Shown here piece by piece: positions 54,597 through 63,891 of a stretch of DNA of 64,000 nucleotides. The notes under the pieces are model-generated. The model did no database searches. It worked only from the letters and a program-made list of their open reading frames with translations, and had not been told where the DNA came from. The position numbers were made by a program, and so were the translations under genes. The stretch lies in NCBI RefSeq assembly GCF_000719265.1, contig NZ_JOFL01000025.1, forward strand, positions 20,272-84,271, written 5' to 3'. The first letter of the stretch is position 1. The number at the start of each line of letters is the position of its first letter. This DNA is from Streptomyces roseoverticillatus (GTDB taxonomy: Bacteria > Actinomycetota > Actinomycetes > Streptomycetales > Streptomycetaceae).

Positions 54597-57470
54597 ATGC
54601 ATGATGCCGGGCAGTACGAACGCTACGCCGGTGGGTCTCCCGAGGCCGAGCGCATCCTCGTCGAGCGGCTCGTCCACGACCTGATGCGGGTGCAGGTCAA
54701 GGTCAAGAAGCGCAGTGGAGCCGCCGGCATCGCGCGGACCTTCCACGCGAAGGCGGTTCTCGGTGTCGAGAACGCCCGGCTGGCGATCCGCGACGACCTC
54801 CCCGGCGATCTGCGGGCCGGCTTCGTACAGCCCGGAGCGGAGTACCCCGTCACCGTCCGGCTGTCCAACGCGAGCGGGGCACGGCAACCCGACTACGCCC
54901 CCGATCTGCGAGGGGCGGCGCTGCGGATCCGGAGCGGGCCGGACGAGTCCCACGACCTCCTGATGACCAGTTTCCCGGTCTCCCACGCCCGCAACGCACA
55001 CGAGTTCGTGGCGTTCGCGAAGGCCATGGCCGGGGCCGACTCAATGCCCCGCAAGGCATTCGCCCTGTTCGTCAAGCTGCCCCTGGCCGTGGGCAGGCCC
55101 ACGGCCAGGCGCATGCGCCGCAACGTACGCGCCGGAACCCGGCACACAGTGCGCAGCCTCGCACACGAGACGTACTGGAGCCGTGGAGCCGTCCTCTGGG
55201 GCGACGCCGGGCCCGTGCGCTATCAGCTCCGCCCCGCCCCGGACGCGCCCTCAGCAGCCGCGCCTCCCCCTTCCCGTACCGACCCCGACCACCTGCAGCA
55301 CGAGCTCGCCCAGCGCCTGCGCACGGCGGACATCGTCTTCGAGCTGTGCGTGCAACGCTACGTGGACAGCAGGCTCACGCCCATCGAGGACGGCGCAGCC
55401 GAGTGGAAGGAATCCGCAACGCCGGTGATCCCCGTGGCGACACTGACCGTGCCGCGCCAGGACCTGGACGCTTCCCCGGCGCGTGCCACCGCCACCCGGG
55501 TCGAGCAGCTCGCCTTCAACCCGTGGAACACCACGGAGGACTTCCGCCCCTTGGGCAACCTCAACCGGGCCCGCAAAGCCGCCTACGAGGCCAGCAGTGC
55601 CCTGCGCCTGGGGTATCGCTTCGTCACCGAGGAACCCCGTCGCAACGCCGTACTCGGCGTCCCGCTGCGCGCCGGCTTCCGCGCCCTCAACCGGTTCGTC
55701 CCCTGGTACCGGTTGCCGACCCGGCTCGGCCTGCTCAACCTCGTCGCGCTCCGCCAGACCCTGCGCCGCGAGAACCTGATCGACACGGAGGTCTACCAGG
55801 CTCCGCCGAAGCCGCAGCCGGTGCCTCCGCCCGTCGAGGAACAGCTACGGGTGGAGCGCAGCTACGACGGTACGTACAACGACCTGTCCGCTCCGAGGAT
55901 GGGCGCCGTCGGCGCCACGTTCGGCCGCAACCTCGCACCGGTCTACCGTCCCGACCTGTTCGACAGCCCCAATCCCGTCACCGTCAGCAGACAGCTGCTC
56001 CACCGTGACGCCTTCATCCCCGCCCGGTCGCTGAACATCCTGGCCGCTGCGTGGATCCAGTTCCAAGTGCACGACTGGGTCAACCACCAGCGCCACCCCG
56101 CCGGCACGCGGAGCGTGGAAGTGCCGCTCCCGCCCGGAATGACCTGGCGCAACTCCCCCGGCGGACCACCCGAGAACGTCATGCGGTTCGCTGAGAACGA
56201 GGCGGTGCAGCCGCCCGGCGGCCTCGCGCCGCCGGTTCTCTTCGGCAATGTCGCATCCCACTGGTGGGACGGTTCGGAGGTCTACGGCGGTGACCAGCAG
56301 ACTGCGATGTCGCTGCGCGAGCCGGGCGGTGGCGCGGCACTGCGCCTGGAGGACGGGCACCTGCCGCTCGACCCCGACGGCATCCCGCTGACCGGGTTCA
56401 GGGAGAGCTGGTGGCTCGGCCTCAGTGCCATGCACACCGTCTTCGCGCGCGAACACAACGCCGTGTGCGAAGCGCTGCGGCGGGAATACCCGCGCATGAA
56501 CCAGAACCGGGTGTATCACACGGCGCGCATCATCGTCTCCGCCCTCATCGCCAAGATCCACACCGTGGAATGGACCCCCGCGATCCTGGCGACGGAGACG
56601 ATCGAGATCTCCCTGCGGACCAACTGGCAGGGCCCTCCGAAGAACTGGCTCACCCAGCTGGGTCTGTGGATGTTCGAGGCGCACTCGCTCACCGGCATCC
56701 CCAAGACCCTGCCCGACCACCATGCCGCGCCGTACTCCCTCACCGAGGACTTCGTCACCGTCTACCGGATGCACCCGCTGATTCCGGACGACTTCGAGAT
56801 CGTCGACCACAGGTTCGGTCACCGGATCGACACCTTGGACTTCAACGCCGTGCAGGGTGCCGCCTCGGAGCCCCTCATCCGCAAGACCGGACTGGCGAAC
56901 GCGCTGTACTCACTGGGTATCGCACACCCCGGGGCGATCACCCTGCACAACTTCCCTCGCGCGCTGCAGGCCTTCGAACGGGACGGTGAGGTGATCGACC
57001 TGTCCGTGGTCGATCTGGTGCGCACCCGGCGCCGCGGCGTTCCTCGCTACAACGACTTCCGCAGCGGCCTGCACAAGCCGCGCATCAAGCGGTTCGAGGA
57101 GCTGTCCACCGAGCCGGATACCCTCGCACGGCTGAAGGACGTCTACCGCACCGTCGACGACATCGACACCATGGTCGGCCTCTTCGCCGAGAACCCGCCC
57201 CAGGGCTTCGGCTTCAGCGACACGGCCTTCCGCATCTTCATCGTGATGGCCAGCAGGCGGCTGCAGAGCGACCGTTTCCTCACCGTCGACTTCCGTCCCG
57301 AGGTGTACACGCCGCTCGGCATGGACTGGATCGAGCGCAACGGCATGACGAGCGTCCTGTTGCGGCACTGCCCCGAGCTGGCGAGCCTCCTGCCCCGCTC
57401 GGCCAACGCCTTCGCGCCGTGGCGCCCGGTCGAGCCCGCCCGGAACAACTCCGGGCCCGGCAACGGCTGA
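54597..57470 (+). CDS. Catalase-fold domain fused to a cyclooxygenase/alpha-dioxygenase-type haem domain
   Basis: 957 aa from ATG 54597 (GGAAAGAAG site). Residues about 20-345 match the small haem-catalase family: RTFHAKA with distal His50, PDLRGAALRIRSG, LTVPRQDLDASPA, AFNPWNT and the proximal RKAAY motif (R326/Y330). Residues about 400-940 are an animal-peroxidase/fatty-acid-dioxygenase domain: VHDWVNH (distal His492), FAREHNAVCEALR, and VYRMHPLIPDDF, where Y723 and H726 sit at the positions of the catalytic Tyr and proximal His of cyclooxygenases. Keeping that Tyr suggests lipid oxygenation, with the catalase domain acting on the hydroperoxide, as in coral AOS-lipoxygenase fusions. Substrate unknown; c. 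160 bp before the LodA gene. Confidence 0.85.
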   Translation: MHDAGQYERYAGGSPEAERILVERLVHDLMRVQVKVKKRSGAAGIARTFHAKAVLGVENARLAIRDDLPGDLRAGFVQPGAEYPVTVRLSNASGARQPDYAPDLRGAALRIRSGPDESHDLLMTSFPVSHARNAHEFVAFAKAMAGADSMPRKAFALFVKLPLAVGRPTARRMRRNVRAGTRHTVRSLAHETYWSRGAVLWGDAGPVRYQLRPAPDAPSAAAPPPSRTDPDHLQHELAQRLRTADIVFELCVQRYVDSRLTPIEDGAAEWKESATPVIPVATLTVPRQDLDASPARATATRVEQLAFNPWNTTEDFRPLGNLNRARKAAYEASSALRLGYRFVTEEPRRNAVLGVPLRAGFRALNRFVPWYRLPTRLGLLNLVALRQTLRRENLIDTEVYQAPPKPQPVPPPVEEQLRVERSYDGTYNDLSAPRMGAVGATFGRNLAPVYRPDLFDSPNPVTVSRQLLHRDAFIPARSLNILAAAWIQFQVHDWVNHQRHPAGTRSVEVPLPPGMTWRNSPGGPPENVMRFAENEAVQPPGGLAPPVLFGNVASHWWDGSEVYGGDQQTAMSLREPGGGAALRLEDGHLPLDPDGIPLTGFRESWWLGLSAMHTVFAREHNAVCEALRREYPRMNQNRVYHTARIIVSALIAKIHTVEWTPAILATETIEISLRTNWQGPPKNWLTQLGLWMFEAHSLTGIPKTLPDHHAAPYSLTEDFVTVYRMHPLIPDDFEIVDHRFGHRIDTLDFNAVQGAASEPLIRKTGLANALYSLGIAHPGAITLHNFPRALQAFERDGEVIDLSVVDLVRTRRRGVPRYNDFRSGLHKPRIKRFEELSTEPDTLARLKDVYRTVDDIDTMVGLFAENPPQGFGFSDTAFRIFIVMASRRLQSDRFLTVDFRPEVYTPLGMDWIERNGMTSVLLRHCPELASLLPRSANAFAPWRPVEPARNNSGPGNG

Positions 57471-57478
57471 GGGCGGCA

Positions 57479-57509
57479 CGTGCCCTGCCGCCGACGGCGG
57501 CAGGGCACG
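57479..57509 (+). terminator. Strong hairpin between the two oxidase genes
   Basis: CGTGCCCTGCCGCC-GAC-GGCGGCAGGGCACG, a perfect 14-bp stem 8 bp after the stop codon, no T tract. It may end or attenuate transcription before the LodA-type gene, or protect the upstream mRNA. Confidence 0.55.
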
Positions 57510-57632
57510 GCCAATTGCGGCGGACACGCAACGGGCAATGATGTGCCAGCCGTGCGGGCGAAGGGTCCATCCTCCACTCCGTCCCGTCCCATTCCATTCC
57601 ACACTCCACTCCGCCGACAGGAGGGTCACACC

Positions 57633-60600
57633 ATGAGCGGGACATCCGCCGCCCCCGGGGATTCCCCGGAGGCGCTCCCCGACTGTGCCACCGATCCCGT
57701 CACCTCCCTGGTGGCCGAGTTCGTGGACAAGCGGATGGGAGGCAAGATCGCCCAGGGGCAGGACCCGGTCCTGCGGCCGGTCTTCGTCAAGTTCCACGGT
57801 GTCGCCCGCGGCGTGCTCACCGTCGACCCCGTTCTCCCACCCGATCTGTGCATCGGATTCCTCCGGGCCGCGAAGGAGCAGAAGGGCCTCACGGCCTGGG
57901 TGCGCTTTTCCAGTGACGTCCTCCCGGACCGGCCGGACCTGCGTAGGACCGCCGGCGTCGGCATCAAACTGTTCGGTGTGCCCGGCCCGAAGCTGATGGA
58001 GCAGGAGAGCCGGGCGGACACCCAGGACCTGGTCCTGCAGAACCACGACGTCTTCTTCGTCGACACTGCCCGGGACATGTGCGAGTTCCAGCAGGACCCC
58101 GTGGCCTACCGGCGCGACCATCCGGTCACCGACCGGATCCTGCGGGAGATGCGCAAGCCCGAGGAGAGCGTCCTGACCGCCACGTACTGGGGTGTGCTCC
58201 CGTACGCCTTCGGCGCGGACCGGCACGTGAAGTACAAGCTCGTACCGGCCGGCTGCGCGCAGGGCGACCCGCACGCGACTCCGGCGGACGAGAACCCCTC
58301 CTTCCTCCGCGGTGATCTGCAGTACCGGCTGGCCGCCGGCGAGGCCGCCTTCGATCTGCTGCTGCAGTTCCGTACGGATCCGGACAGCATGCCGCTGGAC
58401 CGCGCGACCGTGCGCTGGGAGGAATCGCTGAGCGCCCCGGTGAAGGTGGCGAGGCTGACCCTGCACCGGCAGGACGTCACGGCCCGCGGTCAGGAGGCCT
58501 ACGGGGACAACTTCGCCTGCAACCCCTGGCACAGCCTGCCCGAGCACCAGCCGGTCGGCAGCCTCGGCGAGGCCCGCAAGATCGTCTACGCCGCTTCTTC
58601 CGCCCGCCGCCGCGACGCGAACGGGGTTCCGGTGGTGGAGCCCGGCCCGGCGCGGCCGGCGTCCACCGAAGCGCCCGGCCACGACACCCGGATCGTCCGG
58701 GCCGCGATCCACCCCGCGATCGGGGTGGCCCGGATCGGCGACAGCGCCGAGGAGTTCTTCCTCGGCCCTGAGGTGGAGGACGCTCCTCCGCTGCCGACCG
58801 GCAGCTACAAGGACGCGACCGGCGCCCTCAAACGCCAGGCGGCCCGCTTTCGCGTGTACGGCTACAACGCCGCCGGCGACGTGGTCGCCGAGCTCACCTC
58901 GGACAGCGCCGACCTCAAGTGGACCGTGCACGTGGCCAACAAGAAGGCCGCCTGGTACCAGTTCCAGCTGGCACTGGACATCCCGGAAGCGGCCCAGGCC
59001 CCCGCCACCGCGCTGCGCAACGCCAACGTCCCGCAAACCCAGCGGCACCGCCTCGTCATCGACCCCGGGCCCCGGTCCATCCGCGGCAGCAACCGCTCGG
59101 GCAGGCCCGAGTACGTCTTCGACACCGGCACCTTCATGGACAGGCCCGTCTACCTGGGCGAGCTGCGCACGGATGCCGCCGGCCGGCTGCTCTTCCTCGG
59201 TGGCCGCGGGGTCTCGGCTTCCATTACCAACACCCCGGCGGGGCACTTCGCCAACAACGACACCTGGCACGACGACATCTCCGACGGCCCCGTGACAGCC
59301 GAGGTCCGCATCGACGGGCGCCCCGTACCGGTCGACCCCGCCTGGGTCGTGGTCGCTCCCCCGAACTACGCGCCGGAGCTCAAGTCGGTACGCACGATGT
59401 ACGACCTGCTGCGCGACCTCTTCGTGTCCGCGGGCACCCTCGCGCCTCCGAAGGAGGTCTCCTTCACCCGCGAGGTGCTGCCGCTGCTGCGGCGCCTGTG
59501 CGACCTCCAGTGGGTCAACCACGGCTTCGCAGCCCACTTCGGGCACGCCGGACGCGAGCACCTCCTCGCACCCGAGCGGCTCGCTCGACTGGCCGCCCCC
59601 AGCGACCACCCCGGCGACCTGGGCGACCGCAACGCCGAACTGCGCCATCAGATCTGGGCGGCGATGCGGGACATGGACCGCGACGCCGCCTCTCCCGTTC
59701 CCTGGCCCGCGATCTACGGGGACGCGATGGGCACGCGTCCTCCCTCGCCGCGGCAGCACCTGGCGCTCACCCCGCTGCAGTACCGGCTGCTCGACCGCTG
59801 GGCCGCAGGTGACTTCCACGCCGACTACGACCCGGCCGCCACGTCGCCCACGTCCCTCGACGACCTTCCCCTGGCCGAGCGGCCCCGGGCGCTGGACCGG
59901 GCCGTCCTGTCCTTCTGCCTGGCCGACGCCTTCCACCCGGGCTGCGAGTTCACCTGGCCGATGCGCCACCTGACCATGTACTCAGCCCCCTTCCGGCTGC
60001 GGCACCGTGACCCCGCCGAACTCGAACCCTCGTACGGGCCGACCCTCACGCCCCAGCAGGCAGTCGCGGACGACGGCCCGCTGCACGCACAGGGACCGGG
60101 AGATCTGACCCGGTGGATGGCCGTTCCCTGGCAGACCGACACCGCCCGATGCCGGTCCGGCTACAACCACCGCTACGACCTCTACCTGCCGACCTTCTGG
60201 CCGGCGCGGGTTCCCAACCACGTCCTCACGGAAGCGGACTACAAGACCGCCGTCGACACCACGCGCACCCCCGAGGAACGCCGGACCGCCTTCGAGAACC
60301 GCGCCGTGTGGGACAGGTGGCTGCCCGCCACCAGCCCCGCCGCCCAGATGAACGCCATGGTCAAGGACTTCGGCAAGCTCGGCCTCGTCGAACGGCGCGA
60401 GGGACCGGCCGACGATCCGGAGCTGCCCCGGGCCATGCTGGTGGAGTCCGAAGTGAGCTTCACCCCGAGCACGCCTCCGCCCGACCGGCGCAACCTGGTG
60501 TTCCTGCACGTGCCCGAGGCCGCCGACCCCGCCCGCCGGGACGAAGCGGTGGACGCCGCCCTGCGCACGGTGGACCGCCCCGACGAGGAGGTGCTGGCGG

Positions 60601-60641
60601 GCTACTTCGAGAAGACCGTCCGTTACCCGGACCGGCGGTGA
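57633..60641 (+). CDS. Catalase-fold domain fused to a LodA-like quinone-cofactor oxidase
   Basis: 1002 aa from ATG 57633, GGAGGG site. Residues about 20-325 are a second catalase-family domain: VFVKFHGVARGVLTV (distal His55), RTAGVGIKLFGV, LQNHDVFFVDTA, LTLHRQDV, CNPWHSLPEH and RKIVY (R315/Y319). From about 355 the LodA family begins: IVRAAIHPAIGVARIGDS, LKRQAARFRVYGYN and HVANKKAAWYQF. Near the end are FCLADAFHPGCEFTW (C762, C771) and LTRWMAVPWQTD (W828, W833), the region that forms the cysteine-tryptophylquinone in LodA; C762-W828 is 66 apart, close to the spacing in LodA. Relatives oxidise amino-acid amines and make H2O2. The stop overlaps the LodB-type start. Confidence 0.87.
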   Translation: MSGTSAAPGDSPEALPDCATDPVTSLVAEFVDKRMGGKIAQGQDPVLRPVFVKFHGVARGVLTVDPVLPPDLCIGFLRAAKEQKGLTAWVRFSSDVLPDRPDLRRTAGVGIKLFGVPGPKLMEQESRADTQDLVLQNHDVFFVDTARDMCEFQQDPVAYRRDHPVTDRILREMRKPEESVLTATYWGVLPYAFGADRHVKYKLVPAGCAQGDPHATPADENPSFLRGDLQYRLAAGEAAFDLLLQFRTDPDSMPLDRATVRWEESLSAPVKVARLTLHRQDVTARGQEAYGDNFACNPWHSLPEHQPVGSLGEARKIVYAASSARRRDANGVPVVEPGPARPASTEAPGHDTRIVRAAIHPAIGVARIGDSAEEFFLGPEVEDAPPLPTGSYKDATGALKRQAARFRVYGYNAAGDVVAELTSDSADLKWTVHVANKKAAWYQFQLALDIPEAAQAPATALRNANVPQTQRHRLVIDPGPRSIRGSNRSGRPEYVFDTGTFMDRPVYLGELRTDAAGRLLFLGGRGVSASITNTPAGHFANNDTWHDDISDGPVTAEVRIDGRPVPVDPAWVVVAPPNYAPELKSVRTMYDLLRDLFVSAGTLAPPKEVSFTREVLPLLRRLCDLQWVNHGFAAHFGHAGREHLLAPERLARLAAPSDHPGDLGDRNAELRHQIWAAMRDMDRDAASPVPWPAIYGDAMGTRPPSPRQHLALTPLQYRLLDRWAAGDFHADYDPAATSPTSLDDLPLAERPRALDRAVLSFCLADAFHPGCEFTWPMRHLTMYSAPFRLRHRDPAELEPSYGPTLTPQQAVADDGPLHAQGPGDLTRWMAVPWQTDTARCRSGYNHRYDLYLPTFWPARVPNHVLTEADYKTAVDTTRTPEERRTAFENRAVWDRWLPATSPAAQMNAMVKDFGKLGLVERREGPADDPELPRAMLVESEVSFTPSTPPPDRRNLVFLHVPEAADPARRDEAVDAALRTVDRPDEEVLAGYFEKTVRYPDRR

Positions 60642-61801
60642 ACACCCGCACCGCGCCCTCGACAGGCGGGCGCTTCGAGGTGGTCGTGGCCGGCGGCGGC
60701 CCCGCCGGCGCCGTGGCAGCCCTGGTCCTGGCCCGGACCGGCCGCCGCGTTCTCCTCGTCGACGATCACGCCGACCCGTCCGGGACCACCGCACGGTTCA
60801 CCATCGGGGAGACGCTGCCGCCCGCCGCCCGGCCACTCCTGTACGACCTGGGCCTGTGGCCGCACGTCACGGCCGACCGGCACCTGCGGTCCACCGGAAT
60901 CCTCGCCTCCTGGGGGTCGCCCGAGCTCTACGACCGCAGCGACGTCCTCGACCCGAACGGCCACGGCCGCCATCTCGACCGGGCCCGCTTCGACGCCTCG
61001 CTGCGCAGTGCCGCCCTCGCAGCGGGCGCCGAGTTCCGCCGGGCCACCGTCGTACGCCACCACACCCGGGGATCCGAACAGCAGATCCTGCTACGCCGGG
61101 AGGGCACCGTCGAGGAACTGCTCTGCGACTGGGTCGTCGACGCGACCGGTCGCCGCTGCAACATCGGCCGCCGCCGGGCCGCCCGGCACCGCCAAGACCG
61201 GCTCGTCGCCGCCTACGCCCTCCTCGACCGCCGCATGCCGCACGACCGGGGCACGGACGAGGACCTGCGCACGCTCGTCGAAGCGGTGCCCGGCGGCTGG
61301 TGGTACACCGTCAGAATCCCCACCGGCCGGCTCGTAGCGCATCTGACCGACACCGACCTCGCCCCTCCCGCACTGCGCACGCCCACCGGATTCCTGGCCC
61401 ACGCCGCACGCACCCTGCACCTGCGGACCCGGCTGGAGGGCTACGCCCCTCCCCCGGCCGCTCCGCGCTGGACCGCCGCTCACGGCCTGCGCCTCTCGCC
61501 GCCGGCGGGGGCGGGGTGGCTCGCCACCGGGGACGCCGCCCTCGCCTTCGACCCACTCTCCTCCCAGGGCATCCTCACCGCCCTGCACACCGGGGCCCAC
61601 GCGGGCCGCACCGTCGACCTGTGCCTGCGCGGCACCGTCACCGAGGCCCTCACCGAATACACCGCGTTCCTCGACGGCATCGCCGACGCCTACCTCGGCC
61701 ACCACGCGTACTACTACGCCCAGGAACGACGCTGGCCGACACATCATTTCTGGAAGCGCCGCGCCAACTCCTCCACGGCTCCCGGGCAACGCCCGGCATG
61801 A
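60638..61801 (+). CDS. LodB-like FAD-dependent maturation protein
   Basis: 387 aa from GTG 60638, overlapping the oxidase stop (GTGA). FEVVVAGGGPAGAVAALVLA is the Rossmann FAD motif; GETLPPAARPLLYDLGLWP and VVDATGRRCNIGRRRA, and GDAALAFDPLSSQGILTALH near the C-terminus, match the tryptophan-halogenase/LodB flavoproteins. LodB is needed to build the quinone cofactor of LodA in Marinomonas; coupling here implies the same maturation role. Cytoplasmic. Intact. Confidence 0.85.
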   Translation: MNTRTAPSTGGRFEVVVAGGGPAGAVAALVLARTGRRVLLVDDHADPSGTTARFTIGETLPPAARPLLYDLGLWPHVTADRHLRSTGILASWGSPELYDRSDVLDPNGHGRHLDRARFDASLRSAALAAGAEFRRATVVRHHTRGSEQQILLRREGTVEELLCDWVVDATGRRCNIGRRRAARHRQDRLVAAYALLDRRMPHDRGTDEDLRTLVEAVPGGWWYTVRIPTGRLVAHLTDTDLAPPALRTPTGFLAHAARTLHLRTRLEGYAPPPAAPRWTAAHGLRLSPPAGAGWLATGDAALAFDPLSSQGILTALHTGAHAGRTVDLCLRGTVTEALTEYTAFLDGIADAYLGHHAYYYAQERRWPTHHFWKRRANSSTAPGQRPA

Positions 61802-61850
61802 CCGTCGGAGGCTGCCCGGATCCGCCTGCCCGGCCGATACTGCATCTCCA

Positions 61851-62738
61851 CTACGTGACCGCCGGCCCGGGCGACGCGGCACCGCGCGTCCCACAAGGAG
61901 GGCCGTATGCCTCGTCCCATCGGCGCGTGGCGTCGAGGCTGCCGAGCAGGGAAAGCGCCCGGGAGCTGGGGCTTGCCGGTTCTGCGTGGTAGATCACGAC
62001 CTGCTGACCAGGCGCTCCGCGGACATCGAAGGAATGGTAGGTGAGGGAGAGACTTCCGACCTCGGGGTGGATGAGTTCTTTGGCACCGTTGGTTTTCCCG
62101 TAGACGGTGTGCGAATTCCAGAGCCTGGCGAATTCCTCGCTCGTTTCGGTGAGGGCACGCACCAGGGCGTGCAGACGTGGGTAGTGCGGTTGGAGACCGG
62201 TGGCCTGGCGCAGGCTGGAGACGACCGCCTCGGCCGCACGGTGCCACTGTGCGTAGAAGCTGCGGCCTGCCGGGTCGAGGAAGGTCATGCGGGCCAGGTT
62301 GTCCGCTCTCTCGAACGGAGAGAAGAGCGCGTCGGCCAGGCTGTTCGCGGCCAGGAAGTCCAGGGCCGGGTTAAGGACGAATGCGGGGGTGTTCGCGTAC
62401 CCGCTCAGCAATTGGTTCAGCATCGGGCTGACCGTCTCTCTCGGCTGTGTCCGGTGACCGTCCGGCAGGGTGTCCGCCAGTCGGTACAGATGGTCACGTG
62501 CCTGCTGATCCATGCGCAGGGCGTCGCTGATCGCGTCGAGGATCTGTGGTGAGGGGTTCTGCTCGCGGCCTTGTTCCAGGCGGGCGTAGTAGTCGCTGTT
62601 CATGCCGGCCAGCACGGCCACCTCCTCCCGCCGCAGGCCTGCCACCCGGCGTCGGCCGTAGGAGGGCAGTCCTACGTCGCCGGGCCGCAGGCGTGCACGG
62701 TGTGCGCGAAGGAAGTCGCCGAGAGAGTTGCTGGTCAC
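61851..62738 (-). CDS. XRE-family regulator with MmyB-like ligand-binding domain
   Basis: 295 aa, GTG start. The N-terminal HTH ([56 protein letters not shown]) is followed by the MmyB-type domain ([31 protein letters not shown] and [10 protein letters not shown]), which in relatives binds a hydrophobic, fatty-acid-like ligand. It is divergent from an SDR gene, the commonest arrangement for this family, and probably represses both through the inverted repeat at 62767. It is convergent with the LodB-type gene and could also sense its products; that is speculation. Confidence 0.88.
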   Translation of the reverse strand: MTSNSLGDFLRAHRARLRPGDVGLPSYGRRRVAGLRREEVAVLAGMNSDYYARLEQGREQNPSPQILDAISDALRMDQQARDHLYRLADTLPDGHRTQPRETVSPMLNQLLSGYANTPAFVLNPALDFLAANSLADALFSPFERADNLARMTFLDPAGRSFYAQWHRAAEAVVSSLRQATGLQPHYPRLHALVRALTETSEEFARLWNSHTVYGKTNGAKELIHPEVGSLSLTYHSFDVRGAPGQQVVIYHAEPASPSSRALSLLGSLDATRRWDEAYGPPCGTRGAASPGPAVT

Positions 62739-62766
62739 TTCGTCAGACTAGACCGCTCCCCGGCTG

Positions 62767-62795
62767 TGTTCCTGGGTGCGCCGTACCCAGGAACA
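62767..62795. promoter_or_regulatory. Operator-like inverted repeat between divergent regulator and SDR genes
   Basis: TGTTCCTGGGT (62767-62777) and ACCCAGGAACA (62785-62795), perfect 11-bp arms with a 7-bp spacer, 29 bp upstream of the regulator start. The usual site type for a dimeric HTH repressor controlling itself and a divergent gene. Confidence 0.6.
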
Positions 62796-62989
62796 ACCTG
62801 CCCTGGCCGGCCCTTCCGGCGAAGCCCAGACTCCGGAGAACGAGCTGGACGAAGGTGCGGAAGGGCGCGGCGAGTGAACGGCCGAGCCCTCTGCCCGACG
62901 GCACCGGTCTCGGCGCCACGGGCGAGGTCCGTGGCGTGTGCGCGTGTGCTCCGCCGCGAGCACCCCGTTCCCTGCAAGGAGGAAAAAGC

Positions 62990-63537
62990 ATGACGCAGAC
63001 CACCAAGGTGGTGGCCATCACTGGTGCGAGCAGCGGTATCGGTGAGGCGACCGCACGCCGTCTGGCCGCCGGCGGGCACCGGGTGTTTCTCGGCGCTCGC
63101 CGTACCGGCCGACTGGAGCGGCTGGTCGAAGAGGTCACCCGGGAGGGCGGCACCGCCGCCTTCCGCAAGCTGGACGTCACCGACGCGGCGGACACGCGCG
63201 CGTTCGTCGATGCGGCGCTTGCCGAGTACGGACGGGTCGACGCCGTCGTGAACAACGCGGGTCTGATGCCCCTCTCCCCACTGGCAGCACTCAAGACCGA
63301 GGAATGGAACCGCATGATCGACGTGAATGTGCGGGGAGTCCTGCACGGAATCGCCGCTGCCCTGCCCGCGATGCGCGCACAGGGCGGCGGGCACTTTGTG
63401 AACATCGCCTCCGTCGGCGCGTACGAGGTCTCGCCCACCGCTGCCGTCTACTGCGCCACCAAGTTCGCCGTCCGCGCGATCTCCGAGGGGCTGCGCCAGG
63501 AGTCCGCCGGGGACATCCGGGTCACGCTCGTGGTCGG
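62990..63537 (+). pseudogene. Short-chain dehydrogenase/reductase, 3'-truncated
   Basis: ATG 62990 follows AAGGAGG. Motifs: [20 protein letters not shown] (TGxxxGIG cofactor loop), [12 protein letters not shown] (NNAG), [20 protein letters not shown] with the YCATK catalytic Tyr/Lys, [16 protein letters not shown]. After 63537 the SDR sequence stops: the usual PGxVxT segment and the C-terminal 50 residues are replaced by the reverse strand of another gene. The enzyme may be inactive. Confidence 0.75.
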
Positions 63538-63830
63538 TGGTCCGGATGCCCGGCCATCGCGGTGTCGGGCGGTCGGGGTTCAAGGGCTCGTCCGCGGGCT
63601 GCTCCACGGTCTTCCAACCGCGGCGCTCCCATGCGGCGCGGAGCCTGCCCAGGTCGGCCCGGTAGTCGGCCTCGCCGGAGTAGTGGAGGCTCCACGTGTA
63701 GTGGGGCTGCTTCCTGGTCACCCCGTCAGCGTCGCCGCCCAGAAGACCGCCGTGGCTGCTGCCAGGCCGATGAGCCAACGCCGCACCACCACCTTGCGGC
63801 TTACCCCTGCGGTCGGGGTCGGGGTGTCCA
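63538..63830 (-). pseudogene. Frameshifted small membrane protein, 3'-truncated
   Basis: From GTG 63830: [20 protein letters not shown] and WAATLTG (one membrane helix), a stop, then one frame over [40 protein letters not shown]. One G missing in the GGGG run near 63720 explains the shift. The 3' end is cut at the junction with the SDR gene, so both genes lost their tails there. Confidence 0.45.
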
Positions 63831-63891
63831 CGGAAGCAGATCGTCGCCCACCTCACCAGGCCAGGCAACGAATGGGCTAGCATCGCGCTGC

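Noticed and set aside
56910..59969. 1019-codon open frame on the minus strand
   Set aside because: It spans parts of two well-supported oxidase genes and their gap, has no domains, and arises from GC-rich codon bias.
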